NCBI GenBank assembly: GCA_030696695.1
Contig: JAUYRP010000021.1
Span: 62,001-126,000 of the forward strand
DNA from: Methylophilus sp.
Lineage (GTDB): Bacteria; Pseudomonadota; Gammaproteobacteria; Burkholderiales; Methylophilaceae
Direction: 5' to 3'
Length of the DNA: 64,000 bases
Part shown: piece by piece, positions 55,502-63,708 of the stretch
Numbering within the stretch: position 1 is the first letter of the stretch
How the letters are laid out: each line of letters begins with the position of its first letter
The notes under the pieces: model-generated
The model's database searches: none
The model's input: the letters and a program-made list of their open reading frames with translations, nothing else
What the model was told of the DNA's origin: nothing
Translations under genes and position numbers: made by a program

Positions 55502-56353
55502 TTGAAACTTGCTATTTTTTTACAATATATTGCACCTAAGCAACTGATTACTTCGCTGGCTGGCAAGCTAGCCAGTCGCCCATTTGGCAAAATCACTACC
55601 CGATTTATTGCGTGGTTTGTAAAACGCTATAACGTCAACATGCAGGAAGCAGCTAATCCTGATATCGGTAGTTATGCCACATTTAATGATTTTTTCACTC
55701 GCGCATTAAAACCTGATGCTCGCCCGCTATCGAATGCAACTTTTATTTGCCCAGTCGATGGTGCTATCAGCCAGTTTGGTCGCATCGAAAAAGACCAGAT
55801 TTTTCAAGCCAAAGGCCATCAATACTCCACCTATACGTTACTAGCTGGCAATACAGCGTTGGCGCCAACTTTCGAAAACGGCCACTTTGCTTGCTTGTAT
55901 CTCAGTCCTAAAGATTATCACCGCATACATATGCCTTGTGATGGCACACTGGTGAGCATGACTTATGTACCCGGTGATTTATTCTCGGTAAACCCAACCA
56001 CAGCAGCCAATGTCCCCAATTTATTTGCACGTAATGAGCGCGTAGTGTGCGAATTTGACTCAGCAGAGCATGGCAAATTTGTAATGATACTGGTTGGTGC
56101 AACTATCGTAGGCAGCATGGCGACGGTTTGGCACGATGCTGTTGGCGGCATTATTAACCCACCACGCAGTAGTCAAATTAAACGCTGGGATTATAAAAAG
56201 AACAATATAAGCTTAAAGCAAGGTGAGGAGATGGGTAGGTTTTTACTCGGCTCTACAGTGGTGATGTTATTTCAGCCACAAGCAATCAAGTTTAGTGACC
56301 AATGGCACCCAAGTAAAAAAATTCGCTTGGGCGAAATGATGGGAAGCCAATAA
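55502..56353 (+). CDS. psd: Phosphatidylserine decarboxylase proenzyme
   Basis: This 283-aa proenzyme makes phosphatidylethanolamine and self-cleaves to form a pyruvoyl group. Cleavage motif LGST sits near residue 252 (FLLGSTVVM). [25 protein letters not shown] and [10 protein letters not shown] are family blocks; a hydrophobic N-terminus suggests membrane association. The start is TTG at 55502, giving the family N-terminus; no strong Shine-Dalgarno. Confidence 0.95.
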   Translation: MKLAIFLQYIAPKQLITSLAGKLASRPFGKITTRFIAWFVKRYNVNMQEAANPDIGSYATFNDFFTRALKPDARPLSNATFICPVDGAISQFGRIEKDQIFQAKGHQYSTYTLLAGNTALAPTFENGHFACLYLSPKDYHRIHMPCDGTLVSMTYVPGDLFSVNPTTAANVPNLFARNERVVCEFDSAEHGKFVMILVGATIVGSMATVWHDAVGGIINPPRSSQIKRWDYKKNNISLKQGEEMGRFLLGSTVVMLFQPQAIKFSDQWHPSKKIRLGEMMGSQ

Positions 56354-56372
56354 ACTTTACATCAATATATTG

Positions 56373-56418
56373 ACCACGAATGCATCAAGTAGGACTCACC
56401 TAACTTTGCATTCGTGGT
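56373..56418. repeat. 12-bp inverted repeat between psd and rppH
   Basis: ACCACGAATGCA (56373-56384) and TGCATTCGTGGT (56407-56418) are perfect reverse complements separated by 22 bases, between the convergent psd and rppH. It may be a termination or RNA-stability structure but has no clear T run. Confidence 0.6.
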
Positions 56419-56429
56419 ATGCGTTAACT

Positions 56430-56942
56430 TTAATTTACTGGGCGTTGCTTGTGCCATGCCTTTCCAACCTTGGCATGTAGATGTACCGCCAACTCGTTCA
56501 ATGCTGATTTATACACTTCTCGCTTAAACTCAATCACATCTTCTAGTGGCACCCAATAATCACTCCAGCGCCACGCATCGAACTCTGGTTGGTCGGTAGC
56601 GCGCAAGGACACATCGCTGTCTCGCCCTGTTAAACGCAACAAAAACCAAATTTGTTTTTGGCCCTTATAACTACCGCGCCATTCACGCCTAATCCAACTT
56701 GTAGGTACCTCATAGCGCAACCAATCACGCGTACGCCCCAAAATTTGGACATGGTTAGGCTTCAGCCCAACTTCTTCCATCAACTCACGATACATCGCCT
56801 GCTCTGGACTCTCACCATACTTGATGCCTCCTTGCGGAAACTGCCAAGCATGCTCTCGAATACGCTTTCCCCAAAACACCTGATTGTGCGAGTTGCAAAG
56901 AATAATGCCCACGTTGGGGCGATATCCATCACGATCTAACAT
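56430..56942 (-). CDS. rppH: RNA 5'-pyrophosphohydrolase RppH
   Basis: This 170-aa Nudix hydrolase removes pyrophosphate from mRNA 5' ends to trigger decay. It starts [15 protein letters not shown], has the Nudix box [22 protein letters not shown] (in parts) and [13 protein letters not shown]. Length is typical for betaproteobacteria. Confidence 0.96.
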   Translation of the reverse strand: MLDRDGYRPNVGIILCNSHNQVFWGKRIREHAWQFPQGGIKYGESPEQAMYRELMEEVGLKPNHVQILGRTRDWLRYEVPTSWIRREWRGSYKGQKQIWFLLRLTGRDSDVSLRATDQPEFDAWRWSDYWVPLEDVIEFKREVYKSALNELAVHLHAKVGKAWHKQRPVN

Positions 56943-57050
56943 TTTGCAACAACCTTAATAATTTAGTGCAATTTTTTCATATTTTAGGCATTATTGAAAG
57001 CATTCTTTTTTTACATAAAATGCAATTAAATCAATCATTACGGACGGGTT

Positions 57051-57998
57051 ATGAAGAATTTTGTTTGGCTTTTAGCAGTAAGCGTGAGCCTAAGCGGTTG
57101 CCAGCATCCATCGTTAGCTTATATTACCAATCAAGGGGATAGCACAGTTTCTGTGATTGATGCCGCGCAGCAAACAGTCACGCATACCATTACTGTAGGT
57201 AAAGCACCTGTGGGTGTGGCAGTTTCTAAAGAATTGCAACGTATCTACATCTCTAACGTTGAAGGCCAATCTATTAGTGTGATTGATAGTCAAACGCTAG
57301 CAGTCACTGAAACACTCTCTATTCAAGGCTCTCCAGTAGGTGTGGCTCTCTCGCCTAACAGCCAAACGTTATACGTAGCAGATTGGTATAGCGATCGCAT
57401 CCTTGCTATCGATACAAGTAACACCAAAATACAAAGAGAAGTGATTGTAGATAAAGCACCAGCGGGGTTAGTAGTGAGCCCTGACAACAAGACGCTTTAT
57501 GTCGCAGCAAGGGATAGCAATCAGATTGTTGCAATTGATACGCAAAGTCTCACCATTCAAAAACGCATAGATGTGGGTGTTCATCCTTTTGGGGTATCTT
57601 TAAGTGCGGATGGTAAACATCTATATAGCGTTAATGTGTATGACAATTCGATTAGCATGATTGATTTAAAAGATGTTGAAGCCAAAACGCACAGCATTAA
57701 AGTTGGTGAGCACCCCTATTGCGCCATGCCCAACTCTGATAACACCAAGCTATACGTCAGCAATACGCAGGATGATACTGTGAGCGTGATTGATTTAAAT
57801 ACACGGAAGCTGATTTCCACCATCAAAGTTGGGATGACACCAGAAGGTCTTGATTATGATGCAAGAAATCATCAAGTGCTTGTTGCAAATTGGGGTACCA
57901 ATGATGTGTCTGTGATTGATGCAAGGACAGATAAAGTGATTTCTACGATTAAAACTGGTAATCAAAGCCGTGCTTTTGGCCAATTTGTGATGCAATAG
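57051..57998 (+). CDS. YVTN-type beta-propeller lipoprotein
   Basis: This 315-aa protein has a lipoprotein signal with lipobox LSGC (C17) and about seven repeats of ~42 residues, each with xYVxNxxxxxVSVID(x)xxxxVxxTIxVGxxPxG. Examples are YITNQGDSTVSVID, YVADWYSDRILAID and VANWGTNDVSVID. It should form a closed propeller at the membrane or outer membrane. Such proteins occur beside methanol or methylamine oxidation genes; the neighbour is MxaD-like. A role in periplasmic dehydrogenase assembly or electron transfer is possible but not shown. Confidence 0.88.
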   Translation: MKNFVWLLAVSVSLSGCQHPSLAYITNQGDSTVSVIDAAQQTVTHTITVGKAPVGVAVSKELQRIYISNVEGQSISVIDSQTLAVTETLSIQGSPVGVALSPNSQTLYVADWYSDRILAIDTSNTKIQREVIVDKAPAGLVVSPDNKTLYVAARDSNQIVAIDTQSLTIQKRIDVGVHPFGVSLSADGKHLYSVNVYDNSISMIDLKDVEAKTHSIKVGEHPYCAMPNSDNTKLYVSNTQDDTVSVIDLNTRKLISTIKVGMTPEGLDYDARNHQVLVANWGTNDVSVIDARTDKVISTIKTGNQSRAFGQFVMQ

Positions 57999-58134
57999 CC
58001 CTAGTTTATGCCTGACAGTCAACCACAACAGAAATCAGGCGTTAAATGATGGGTGTGCATAAGCACACTTATGTTTTATAATCATTGGCTGTAATTAATC
58101 GTGGTTTTAGGTTCCTAGTCTTCAAACCCTATTT

Positions 58135-58170
58135 TTAGCACCCTAGTAACTGTTAGTACCCTAGTAACGT
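58135..58170 (+). repeat. Two 18-bp tandem direct repeats upstream of the MxaD-like gene
   Basis: TTAGCACCCTAGTAACTG (58135-58152) is followed directly by TTAGTACCCTAGTAACGT (58153-58170), 15 of 18 identical. A weaker third copy, TTAGGTTCCTAGTC, is at 58107. They end 24 bases before the gene start and look like tandem binding sites. Confidence 0.75.
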
Positions 58171-58194
58171 TAAACACCAAAGTGGAGAACATGA

Positions 58195-58719
58195 ATGAAA
58201 AAGTTGTTAACTATCATCGCGCTTGCTGCGCTTTCTTTTAATGCAGCCGCACACGGCCCAAGTCCTCAAAAAGTAGAAAAAACCATTGTAATTAAAGCAG
58301 CACCAGCTAAAGTTTGGGCTGTGGTTAAAGATTTTGGCAATATGCACGCATGGCACCCAGCGATTGCAAGCACCAAACTAGAGAAAAAAGGCGATGAAAC
58401 ATTCAGAACCTTGACGTTGAAAGACGGCGGCACGATTTACGAAAAATTGCGTACTGCAGATGATGCAGACATGAAATTGAGATATGAGATTGTGGATGGC
58501 GTAGCGCCAGTTGCAGATTACAACGCATTCATGCAAGTCACTGCTGGTCCAGGCGCAGGTGAATCTACTGTTACTTGGGTAGGTCGCTTCTACCGCACTT
58601 ACAAACTAAACCCACCTATTCCAGCCGGTCAAGATGATGAAACAGCGGTAAAGTTTGTCACAGGCGTGTATGACAGCGGTTTAGCCAACATGAAAAAGGT
58701 CATCGAAAACTCAAAGTAA
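58195..58719 (+). CDS. MxaD-like SRPBCC periplasmic protein
   Basis: This 174-aa protein has a signal peptide (to about AAA/HG) and an SRPBCC/polyketide-cyclase-like fold. HGPSPQKVEKTIVIKAAPAKVWAVVKDFG, given in parts, matches MxaD, a periplasmic protein reported to aid electron transfer from methanol dehydrogenase to cytochrome cL. The ATG at 58195 has GGAG seven bases before it; the ATG at 58191 is in another frame and too close. The stop is followed at once by a 29-codon coding-like tail in the -1 frame (see findings). It is 196 bases after the propeller gene. Confidence 0.87.
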   Translation: MKKLLTIIALAALSFNAAAHGPSPQKVEKTIVIKAAPAKVWAVVKDFGNMHAWHPAIASTKLEKKGDETFRTLTLKDGGTIYEKLRTADDADMKLRYEIVDGVAPVADYNAFMQVTAGPGAGESTVTWVGRFYRTYKLNPPIPAGQDDETAVKFVTGVYDSGLANMKKVIENSK

Positions 58720-58824
58720 CTGGCCAGGCAACTGGCACAACTTCAAGCAGCGCTGCAAAAGCCAATACCCAAGCGAAAAAACCTTGGTGGAAATTTTGGT
58801 AATGTAATAAGCGTTATGTGACAA

Positions 58825-58856
58825 AAAAAAGACCGCACATGCGGTCTTTTTTCTTT
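58825..58856 (+). terminator. Rho-independent terminator after the MxaD-like gene
   Basis: GACCGC and GCGGTC form the core stem around ACAT, extended by A/T pairing from the flanking A and T runs. It ends the MxaD-like transcript. Confidence 0.85.
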
Positions 58857-58895
58857 TAACTCGTTTTCAAATCAATTATAAATACTGTAACACGC

Positions 58896-58930
58896 TGACA
58901 CAAAAAGTTACAAAGTGACACTTTTTGTCA
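58896..58930 (+). promoter_or_regulatory. Possible PilR-type activator site upstream of the pilin
   Basis: TGACACAAAAAGT (58896-58908) and ACTTTTTGTCA (58920-58930) form an imperfect inverted repeat, containing GTGTC cores like those reported for PilR sites. It is about 160-190 bases upstream of the predicted sigma-54 start site. Confidence 0.4.
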
Positions 58931-59060
58931 TCAATTAAGTAAATAGAGGGCAAATTTAGTCGCTATTTATCAAATAGAAAATCTATTTTCCATACACAAA
59001 CCACCCAATAAAATTTATTTTTAACATATTAATCAATAATTTAAGTTATGTTACACAAAG

Positions 59061-59077
59061 TTGGCACAGGCATTGCT
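59061..59077 (+). promoter_or_regulatory. Sigma-54 promoter of the pilin gene
   Basis: TTGGCACAGGCATTGCT has the -24 TGGCAC and -12 TTGCT elements with exactly ten bases between GG and GC. Transcription should start near 59088, 65 bases before the pilin ATG. Pilin genes in Pseudomonas use sigma-54 with PilR. Confidence 0.85.
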
Positions 59078-59152
59078 CATAGCCTTTCAAGCACTGATTT
59101 AAACAACACACAGTGTGTAGCACTAACACTTAACCAAATAAAGGAAATCAAC

Positions 59153-59596
59153 ATGAAGAAACAAGTACAAAAAGGCTTTACGTTAATTGAGTTAATGATC
59201 GTAGTGGCGATTATTGGTATTTTGGCTGCGATTGCAATTCCAGCTTATCAAGACTACATTGCTAAAGCACGTGGTGCAGCAGCATTGCAAGAAATTGATG
59301 GTGGTAAAACTGCATTTGAATTAGCGATTAACGAAGGTGTAAGTACTACATTGCCTGCTAGTGTTGGTTTAGCTGCACAAACTGCAACTTGCGACACTGG
59401 CATAACAATAAACACAGCGGCTGCAACACCTTTCATTACTTGTACGATGACTCCTGCAAAAGCTGCTCGTTTATCATCTGCAACACCTCCTGCTGCTGTA
59501 ACAATTTCACTTAACCGTAGCGCTGCGGGCTTGTACTCATGCGTAACTACAGGTGTAAGAGCTGGTATGGCACCTGCTGGATGTACTAACTCTTAA
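59153..59596 (+). CDS. pilA: Type IV major pilin-like protein
   Basis: This 147-aa prepilin has leader MKKQVQKG with cleavage before FTLIELM (G8/F9), E13 (mature E5), and the N-terminal helix to about [12 protein letters not shown]. It has cysteines at 80, 97, 130 and 144; the last two form the probable C-terminal D-region loop. The sequence ends GCTNS with a serine. AAGGA lies eight bases before the ATG at 59153; the frame runs 35 codons upstream into the promoter and that start is rejected. A terminator follows. It could be the major pilin or a minor paralogue. Confidence 0.93.
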   Translation: MKKQVQKGFTLIELMIVVAIIGILAAIAIPAYQDYIAKARGAAALQEIDGGKTAFELAINEGVSTTLPASVGLAAQTATCDTGITINTAAATPFITCTMTPAKAARLSSATPPAAVTISLNRSAAGLYSCVTTGVRAGMAPAGCTNS

Positions 59597-59615
59597 TTGA
59601 ATTAAGTTAAAATAG

Positions 59616-59646
59616 AAAGCCCATCAATTGATGGGCTTTTTTATTT
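59616..59646. terminator. Terminator between pilin and O-antigen-ligase-like gene
   Basis: AAAGCCCATCA and TGATGGGCTTT form a perfect stem (24-base palindrome with central AT), followed by T-rich sequence on the plus strand. It lies between convergent genes and may work on both strands. Confidence 0.85.
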
Positions 59647-59659
59647 TTTCAATTAATTA

Positions 59660-61684
59660 TTATTTAATTTGTTCAAGCTTCTCTGCGATTTCTTTTAACT
59701 TCGTCTCAACTGTCTGATACACCTTGCTTGCTTCTAAGTCAGTGATTGCACCTGATACATTCGATTTAATTAGCAACAGCTCAGCTTCTATTGAATCAAG
59801 TTCTGTATATACCTGCGGAGCGGCAATTTGACGTAACCTCTCGACCATCACAAGCTGTTGGTCACGAATACTTAGCACAGAAAAGTAAGCGCTATTTAAA
59901 GTTTCCATCGCTTGTTGCTTTTTACCTTCCATTGATTGCAACCTTGCCAACATCACCCAGCTATAGCCGTGATATGGGTCTGCTTTTAAATTCTCACTAA
60001 GCACTTGATAAGCTTTAGTCACTCCACTGCCAGTCACTTTGGTGATGGCGTCATATGTCGCTTGATTCGCTAAAAGTAACTTTACTTCTCGTGTACCGTA
60101 GGGTGCGCCATTGGCATATTTTTTTCGAACCACATCAAAAGTGTTTACCGCATCATTGAGCATAGGTGCGCCTTCCAACTTATTCACATAAGGGCCATTT
60201 TCGGTTAAGTAATACTCATAAGTGCGCAACATATACTCTTGCGCCAAGCCATCGTTTGGGTAAACAGCGGTAATGAGATTTGCGACATCAAACGCAGTAA
60301 CGTTTGGCGCAACTAAGTTGATAGCCTTTAGACCTGATCTAGATTCGGCCAAACAGAGTTGCGCAATAATATTAATCACATAAGGTATGGCAATCACCAA
60401 AATCACAAACCCACTCAGTAACTTCTTAACTGAGGGCCTGATATTTGCCATTTTTGGCATATTGAAAGCTGTAGTGGTCTCGGTAAGGATTGCCACACGT
60501 GCAAGGTATAAACCTGCCACCGAACTCATAAATGCAAAGTAAAAAATAAAATTGACGATGGCATGAATGAATAACGCCAATACGCCCAACAATAAAGCTA
60601 CACTTTCAAATGATGTACCATCAGTACGGTTCACAAGTGCTTTTAACTTGAATGACAATAATCCCAGAATAGCTAGCAGAATGAATGTTGCAATCAACCC
60701 ACCTTCAGAGGCATATTGCAAATAATCATTGTGCGCAAAAAATCCTGCACTACCCTTTTCTATAGGCAAACGAAACGCTGGATAGAAATATCCAAAAGTA
60801 CCCCAACCCGTGCCTATCAGCGGGTGTTCAAAAGCCATTTTTAATGAAGCCTCCCATATTTGCAGGCGGGCATGGGATGAAGCGTCTTGCACCACATTAA
60901 ATGAGCGCTCTGCGATACTGCTATGTAAAACATAGTCACTCACAAAATATGCACTCGCACTAATCACTAGCACTAATGCTAGTGCTCTAACGCTTTTATT
61001 TTGCCGATAAGCCACCCATAACAATACAGGCAATAGCAACATCCAAGTGAGAATGCCACCACGAGAACTCGTCGCAAAAAATGCCACACCCACTAACAGT
61101 AAGATAGAACCCAGCACTAATGCCTTCCATTTAGCCGCTCGATTCGCAGTATCGAAAAATAGATATGCAATTGGAAACCAAAGCAGATTTAATAGAGCAG
61201 CGAATGCATTACGATCATTGAAAGGACCGCTTGCGTATCCGTTACCAATTTTCATCATGACTTGCCAAATGGCTGTCATCGATAGTAAAGCTGCCAGAAC
61301 AATCAACAACACCCTGATTACTTTCCAGCTCTGCGCGAAACCTGGGAAGTTGGTAGCGACCAAATACATTAATGGCATGCCAATCAGCACCACCAACGAT
61401 GCATTGCTCACAGGGTATACTTGACTACTAAAAGTAACTACGAATAACCAGAACAAATAGAACAACATCATGTTGGTCAAACTGTAGCGTTCAAATGTTT
61501 CTCGTTTGATTGCGATACGCAACACCCATATTGCTGACAGCAGCATCAATAATGCTGTGACTGAATAATCCAAATATGAAAACGTAGTGATTAAAAGTAA
61601 TGAGATGAGCGCTGAAAAAAGATAAACTGGATTTGTGATTTGCATAATAATCATCTGAAAAAATATTTTCAGATGATTATCCAT
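59660..61684 (-). CDS. O-antigen ligase / oligosaccharyltransferase-type membrane protein (Wzy_C, PglL/PilO-like)
   Basis: This 674-aa protein has about 11-12 helices over residues 10-430 and a hydrophilic C-terminal ~220 residues with helical, TPR-like repeats. The Wzy_C-type core has GPFNDRNAFAALL, SSRGGILTW and the periplasmic ligase motif GTGWGTFGYFYPAF and HNDYLQYASEGG, with the conserved His. Such proteins attach glycans to lipid A or, as PglL/PilO, to pilin. It is convergent with the pilin gene. Two starts are possible (61684 or 61645), with a hairpin between; neither has a clear Shine-Dalgarno. Confidence 0.85.
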   Translation of the reverse strand: MDNHLKIFFQMIIMQITNPVYLFSALISLLLITTFSYLDYSVTALLMLLSAIWVLRIAIKRETFERYSLTNMMLFYLFWLFVVTFSSQVYPVSNASLVVLIGMPLMYLVATNFPGFAQSWKVIRVLLIVLAALLSMTAIWQVMMKIGNGYASGPFNDRNAFAALLNLLWFPIAYLFFDTANRAAKWKALVLGSILLLVGVAFFATSSRGGILTWMLLLPVLLWVAYRQNKSVRALALVLVISASAYFVSDYVLHSSIAERSFNVVQDASSHARLQIWEASLKMAFEHPLIGTGWGTFGYFYPAFRLPIEKGSAGFFAHNDYLQYASEGGLIATFILLAILGLLSFKLKALVNRTDGTSFESVALLLGVLALFIHAIVNFIFYFAFMSSVAGLYLARVAILTETTTAFNMPKMANIRPSVKKLLSGFVILVIAIPYVINIIAQLCLAESRSGLKAINLVAPNVTAFDVANLITAVYPNDGLAQEYMLRTYEYYLTENGPYVNKLEGAPMLNDAVNTFDVVRKKYANGAPYGTREVKLLLANQATYDAITKVTGSGVTKAYQVLSENLKADPYHGYSWVMLARLQSMEGKKQQAMETLNSAYFSVLSIRDQQLVMVERLRQIAAPQVYTELDSIEAELLLIKSNVSGAITDLEASKVYQTVETKLKEIAEKLEQIK
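61647..61680. repeat. 15-bp perfect inverted repeat at the ligase gene start
   Basis: ATAATCATCTGAAAA (61647-61661) and TTTTCAGATGATTAT (61666-61680) are perfect reverse complements around AATA. It lies in the first codons of the long start or directly before the ATG at 61645. Confidence 0.8.
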
Positions 61685-61808
61685 GCCAATGCTATTAATA
61701 GCAATTCAAGCAAACACTAACTGAGTCATTGGTATGTACGATCTGTTGAATCACTCGTTGAATTAAACGTTTCAGCCACTCAATCATTACAGAATCGAAC
61801 AACTTTAT

Positions 61809-62459
61809 ATGCTGGACACCATTGAAATAAACGCTCATTCACACAACACCGCCTGTATCATTTGGTTGCACGGACTTGGCGCCGATGGCCATGATTTTGA
61901 GCCTGTGGTAGAGATGCTCAATCTTCCGCATATCCGTTTTATATTGCCGCATGCACCTTACAAAAAAATCACTATGAACAATGGTTATGAAATGCGCGCT
62001 TGGTATGATTTATATGGTTTAGCGTCAGGCACACCACAAGATGCTGACGGCATTCAAGCAACGCAACAAGAGATACATACGCTTATTGCACACGTCATTG
62101 CACTTGGCATTCCTGCTAATCGGATAGCTTTGGCTGGCTTCTCACAAGGTGGCGCGATTGCACTACACACAGCGCTCAGATATCCAGAAACGTTGGCCGG
62201 TGTACTTGCTTTATCCACTTACCTGCCTTTGCATGAGACACTTGCTAGCGAAAAAACGTTAGCCAATCAATTAATGCCTATTTTTATGGCGCATGGCAGT
62301 GATGATGAAGTGATTACATTAGCAACATGCCTGCATTCGCGTCAGCGCTTAATAGACGCTGGTTACCATCTGGAATGGCACGACTACCCAATGGCGCACT
62401 CAGTCAATGCGCAAGAAATTGAGGATATACGTCAATTTTTATTGCAGATTTTGCCCTGA
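61809..62459 (+). CDS. Carboxylesterase/phospholipase family alpha/beta hydrolase
   Basis: This 216-aa alpha/beta hydrolase has IIWLHGLGADGHDF at the N-terminus, nucleophile elbow GFSQGGA (Ser about 116), and the late MAHGSDDE with Asp and YPMAHSV with His. It belongs to the acyl-protein thioesterase/YpfH carboxylesterase group; the substrate is unknown. No signal peptide. Confidence 0.93.
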   Translation: MLDTIEINAHSHNTACIIWLHGLGADGHDFEPVVEMLNLPHIRFILPHAPYKKITMNNGYEMRAWYDLYGLASGTPQDADGIQATQQEIHTLIAHVIALGIPANRIALAGFSQGGAIALHTALRYPETLAGVLALSTYLPLHETLASEKTLANQLMPIFMAHGSDDEVITLATCLHSRQRLIDAGYHLEWHDYPMAHSVNAQEIEDIRQFLLQILP

Positions 62460-62546
62460 ATACACTTTATGGTGTGATAAACGCCGCAACTGATGCGACT
62501 TTTGTTAAAATCTAGACTATTCGAAGCGCATCGATTGCATAACCTC

Positions 62547-62780
62547 ATGACCACCGCAACAAACAAAAAACCAAGCTATGAATCTGCCATTGCAGAATTA
62601 GAGTCAATTGTTACCCAACTTGAGTCTGGTCAGCTACCGCTAGAGCAGTCGCTTGCTGTGTATCAACGCGGAGCTGAGCTCATTAAACTTTGCCAACAGT
62701 CGCTTGCTGATATCGAACAGAAAGTCAGCATCCTAACCGAAGCTAATACTTTAGCTACTTATCAGCCTGCCAGTGAATAA
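62547..62780 (+). CDS. xseB: Exodeoxyribonuclease VII small subunit
   Basis: This 77-aa subunit has YESAIAELESIVTQLESGQLPLEQSLAVYQRG (in parts), the family core, and LCQQSLADIEQKVSIL. The start at 62547 removes an 18-codon extension. Its end overlaps the possible GTG start of ispA by eight bases, the standard xseB-ispA-dxs order. Confidence 0.93.
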   Translation: MTTATNKKPSYESAIAELESIVTQLESGQLPLEQSLAVYQRGAELIKLCQQSLADIEQKVSILTEANTLATYQPASE

Positions 62781-63690
62781 CCAAGCCATGTCAGCCACTC
62801 CTTTGCAGTTTGCGGAATGGACGCTTGCAATGCAATCACGCGTTGAATACGTGCTCACAAAACACATGCCAGCAGAGACTGAAGCGCCACACACCTTGCA
62901 TCGTGCTATGCGATATGCGGTATTGGGTGGTGGTAAGCGTGTACGTGCCTTGCTGGCCTATGCAGCTGGTGAATTTTGTGGTGCATCTGCTGATGACGTT
63001 GATATGCCTGCAGCTGCCGTGGAACTTATCCATGCGTTTTCACTGGTTCACGATGACATGCCCTGCATGGATGACGATGATTTACGTCGTGGCAAACCCT
63101 CTACACATAAGCAATTTGGTGACGCTACTGCACTGTTGGCAGGAGACGCATTACAAAGCTTGGCATTTGAATTAATCTCTGGCGCGCACTCCGCTACCCA
63201 ACCCAGTCAACAAGTCAGCATCTTACATTGCTTGGCAGTTGCTACTGGCTCTCGCGGCATGGCTGGCGGTCAATCGATTGATTTAGAAAGCACGGGTATT
63301 AAACTTACTCAAAGCCAATTAGCACAGATGCATGCGCTCAAAACGGGCGCACTCATTCAAGCTGCTGCGATGATGGGAGCCTACAGCGCTGACAATCTAG
63401 ACAGCGATAAAATGACGGCTGTAGACACTTTCTCAAAGTCAATTGGGCTTGCGTTTCAGGTGATAGATGACATTTTAGATACTGAAGCAGATACTGCAAC
63501 TTTAGGTAAAACTGCAGGTAAAGACGCAGAGCAAGATAAATCTACCTATGTGACTTTACTTGGATTAGACACGGCTAAAACGCTAGCAAAATCCCTTTAC
63601 AAACAGGCAATTGCACCTTTAGAGGTATATGGTCGTGAGGCAGACAGACTGATAAGCTTGGCCAACTTTATTACACAACGTCAATTTTAA
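62773..63690 (+). CDS. ispA: Farnesyl diphosphate synthase / polyprenyl synthetase
   Basis: This 305-aa prenyltransferase has the first Asp-rich motif in LVHDDMPCMDDDDLRRGKP and the second FQVIDDILD, plus GGKRVRALL and KTGAL. The GTG at 62773 overlaps the xseB stop; an ATG at 62788 would be 5 codons shorter and is also plausible. It is between xseB and dxs in the normal order. Confidence 0.95.
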   Translation: MNNQAMSATPLQFAEWTLAMQSRVEYVLTKHMPAETEAPHTLHRAMRYAVLGGGKRVRALLAYAAGEFCGASADDVDMPAAAVELIHAFSLVHDDMPCMDDDDLRRGKPSTHKQFGDATALLAGDALQSLAFELISGAHSATQPSQQVSILHCLAVATGSRGMAGGQSIDLESTGIKLTQSQLAQMHALKTGALIQAAAMMGAYSADNLDSDKMTAVDTFSKSIGLAFQVIDDILDTEADTATLGKTAGKDAEQDKSTYVTLLGLDTAKTLAKSLYKQAIAPLEVYGREADRLISLANFITQRQF

Positions 63691-63708
63691 GCATCTACAA
63701 TTACAATA

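Larger units (their letters stand above)
58720..59152. other. 433-base region between MxaD-like gene and pilin
   Basis: Holds the out-of-frame tail (to 58802), a terminator (58825-58856), a putative PilR-type repeat (58896-58930), and a sigma-54 promoter (59061-59077). No other gene is evident. A longer reading frame through here joining the pilin is not supported. Confidence 0.6.

Noticed and set aside
55550-55580. GCTGGCTGGCAAGCTAGCCAG resembling the receptor leader element (written here as overlapping short blocks GCTGGCTGG and CTAGCCAG)
   Set aside because: It lies within psd codons and lacks the CGTTGGCT block and start-codon spacing.
59048-59152. 35-codon N-terminal extension of the pilin
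   Set aside because: It would place coding sequence over the sigma-54 promoter; the ATG at 59153 has a good ribosome site and exact prepilin leader.
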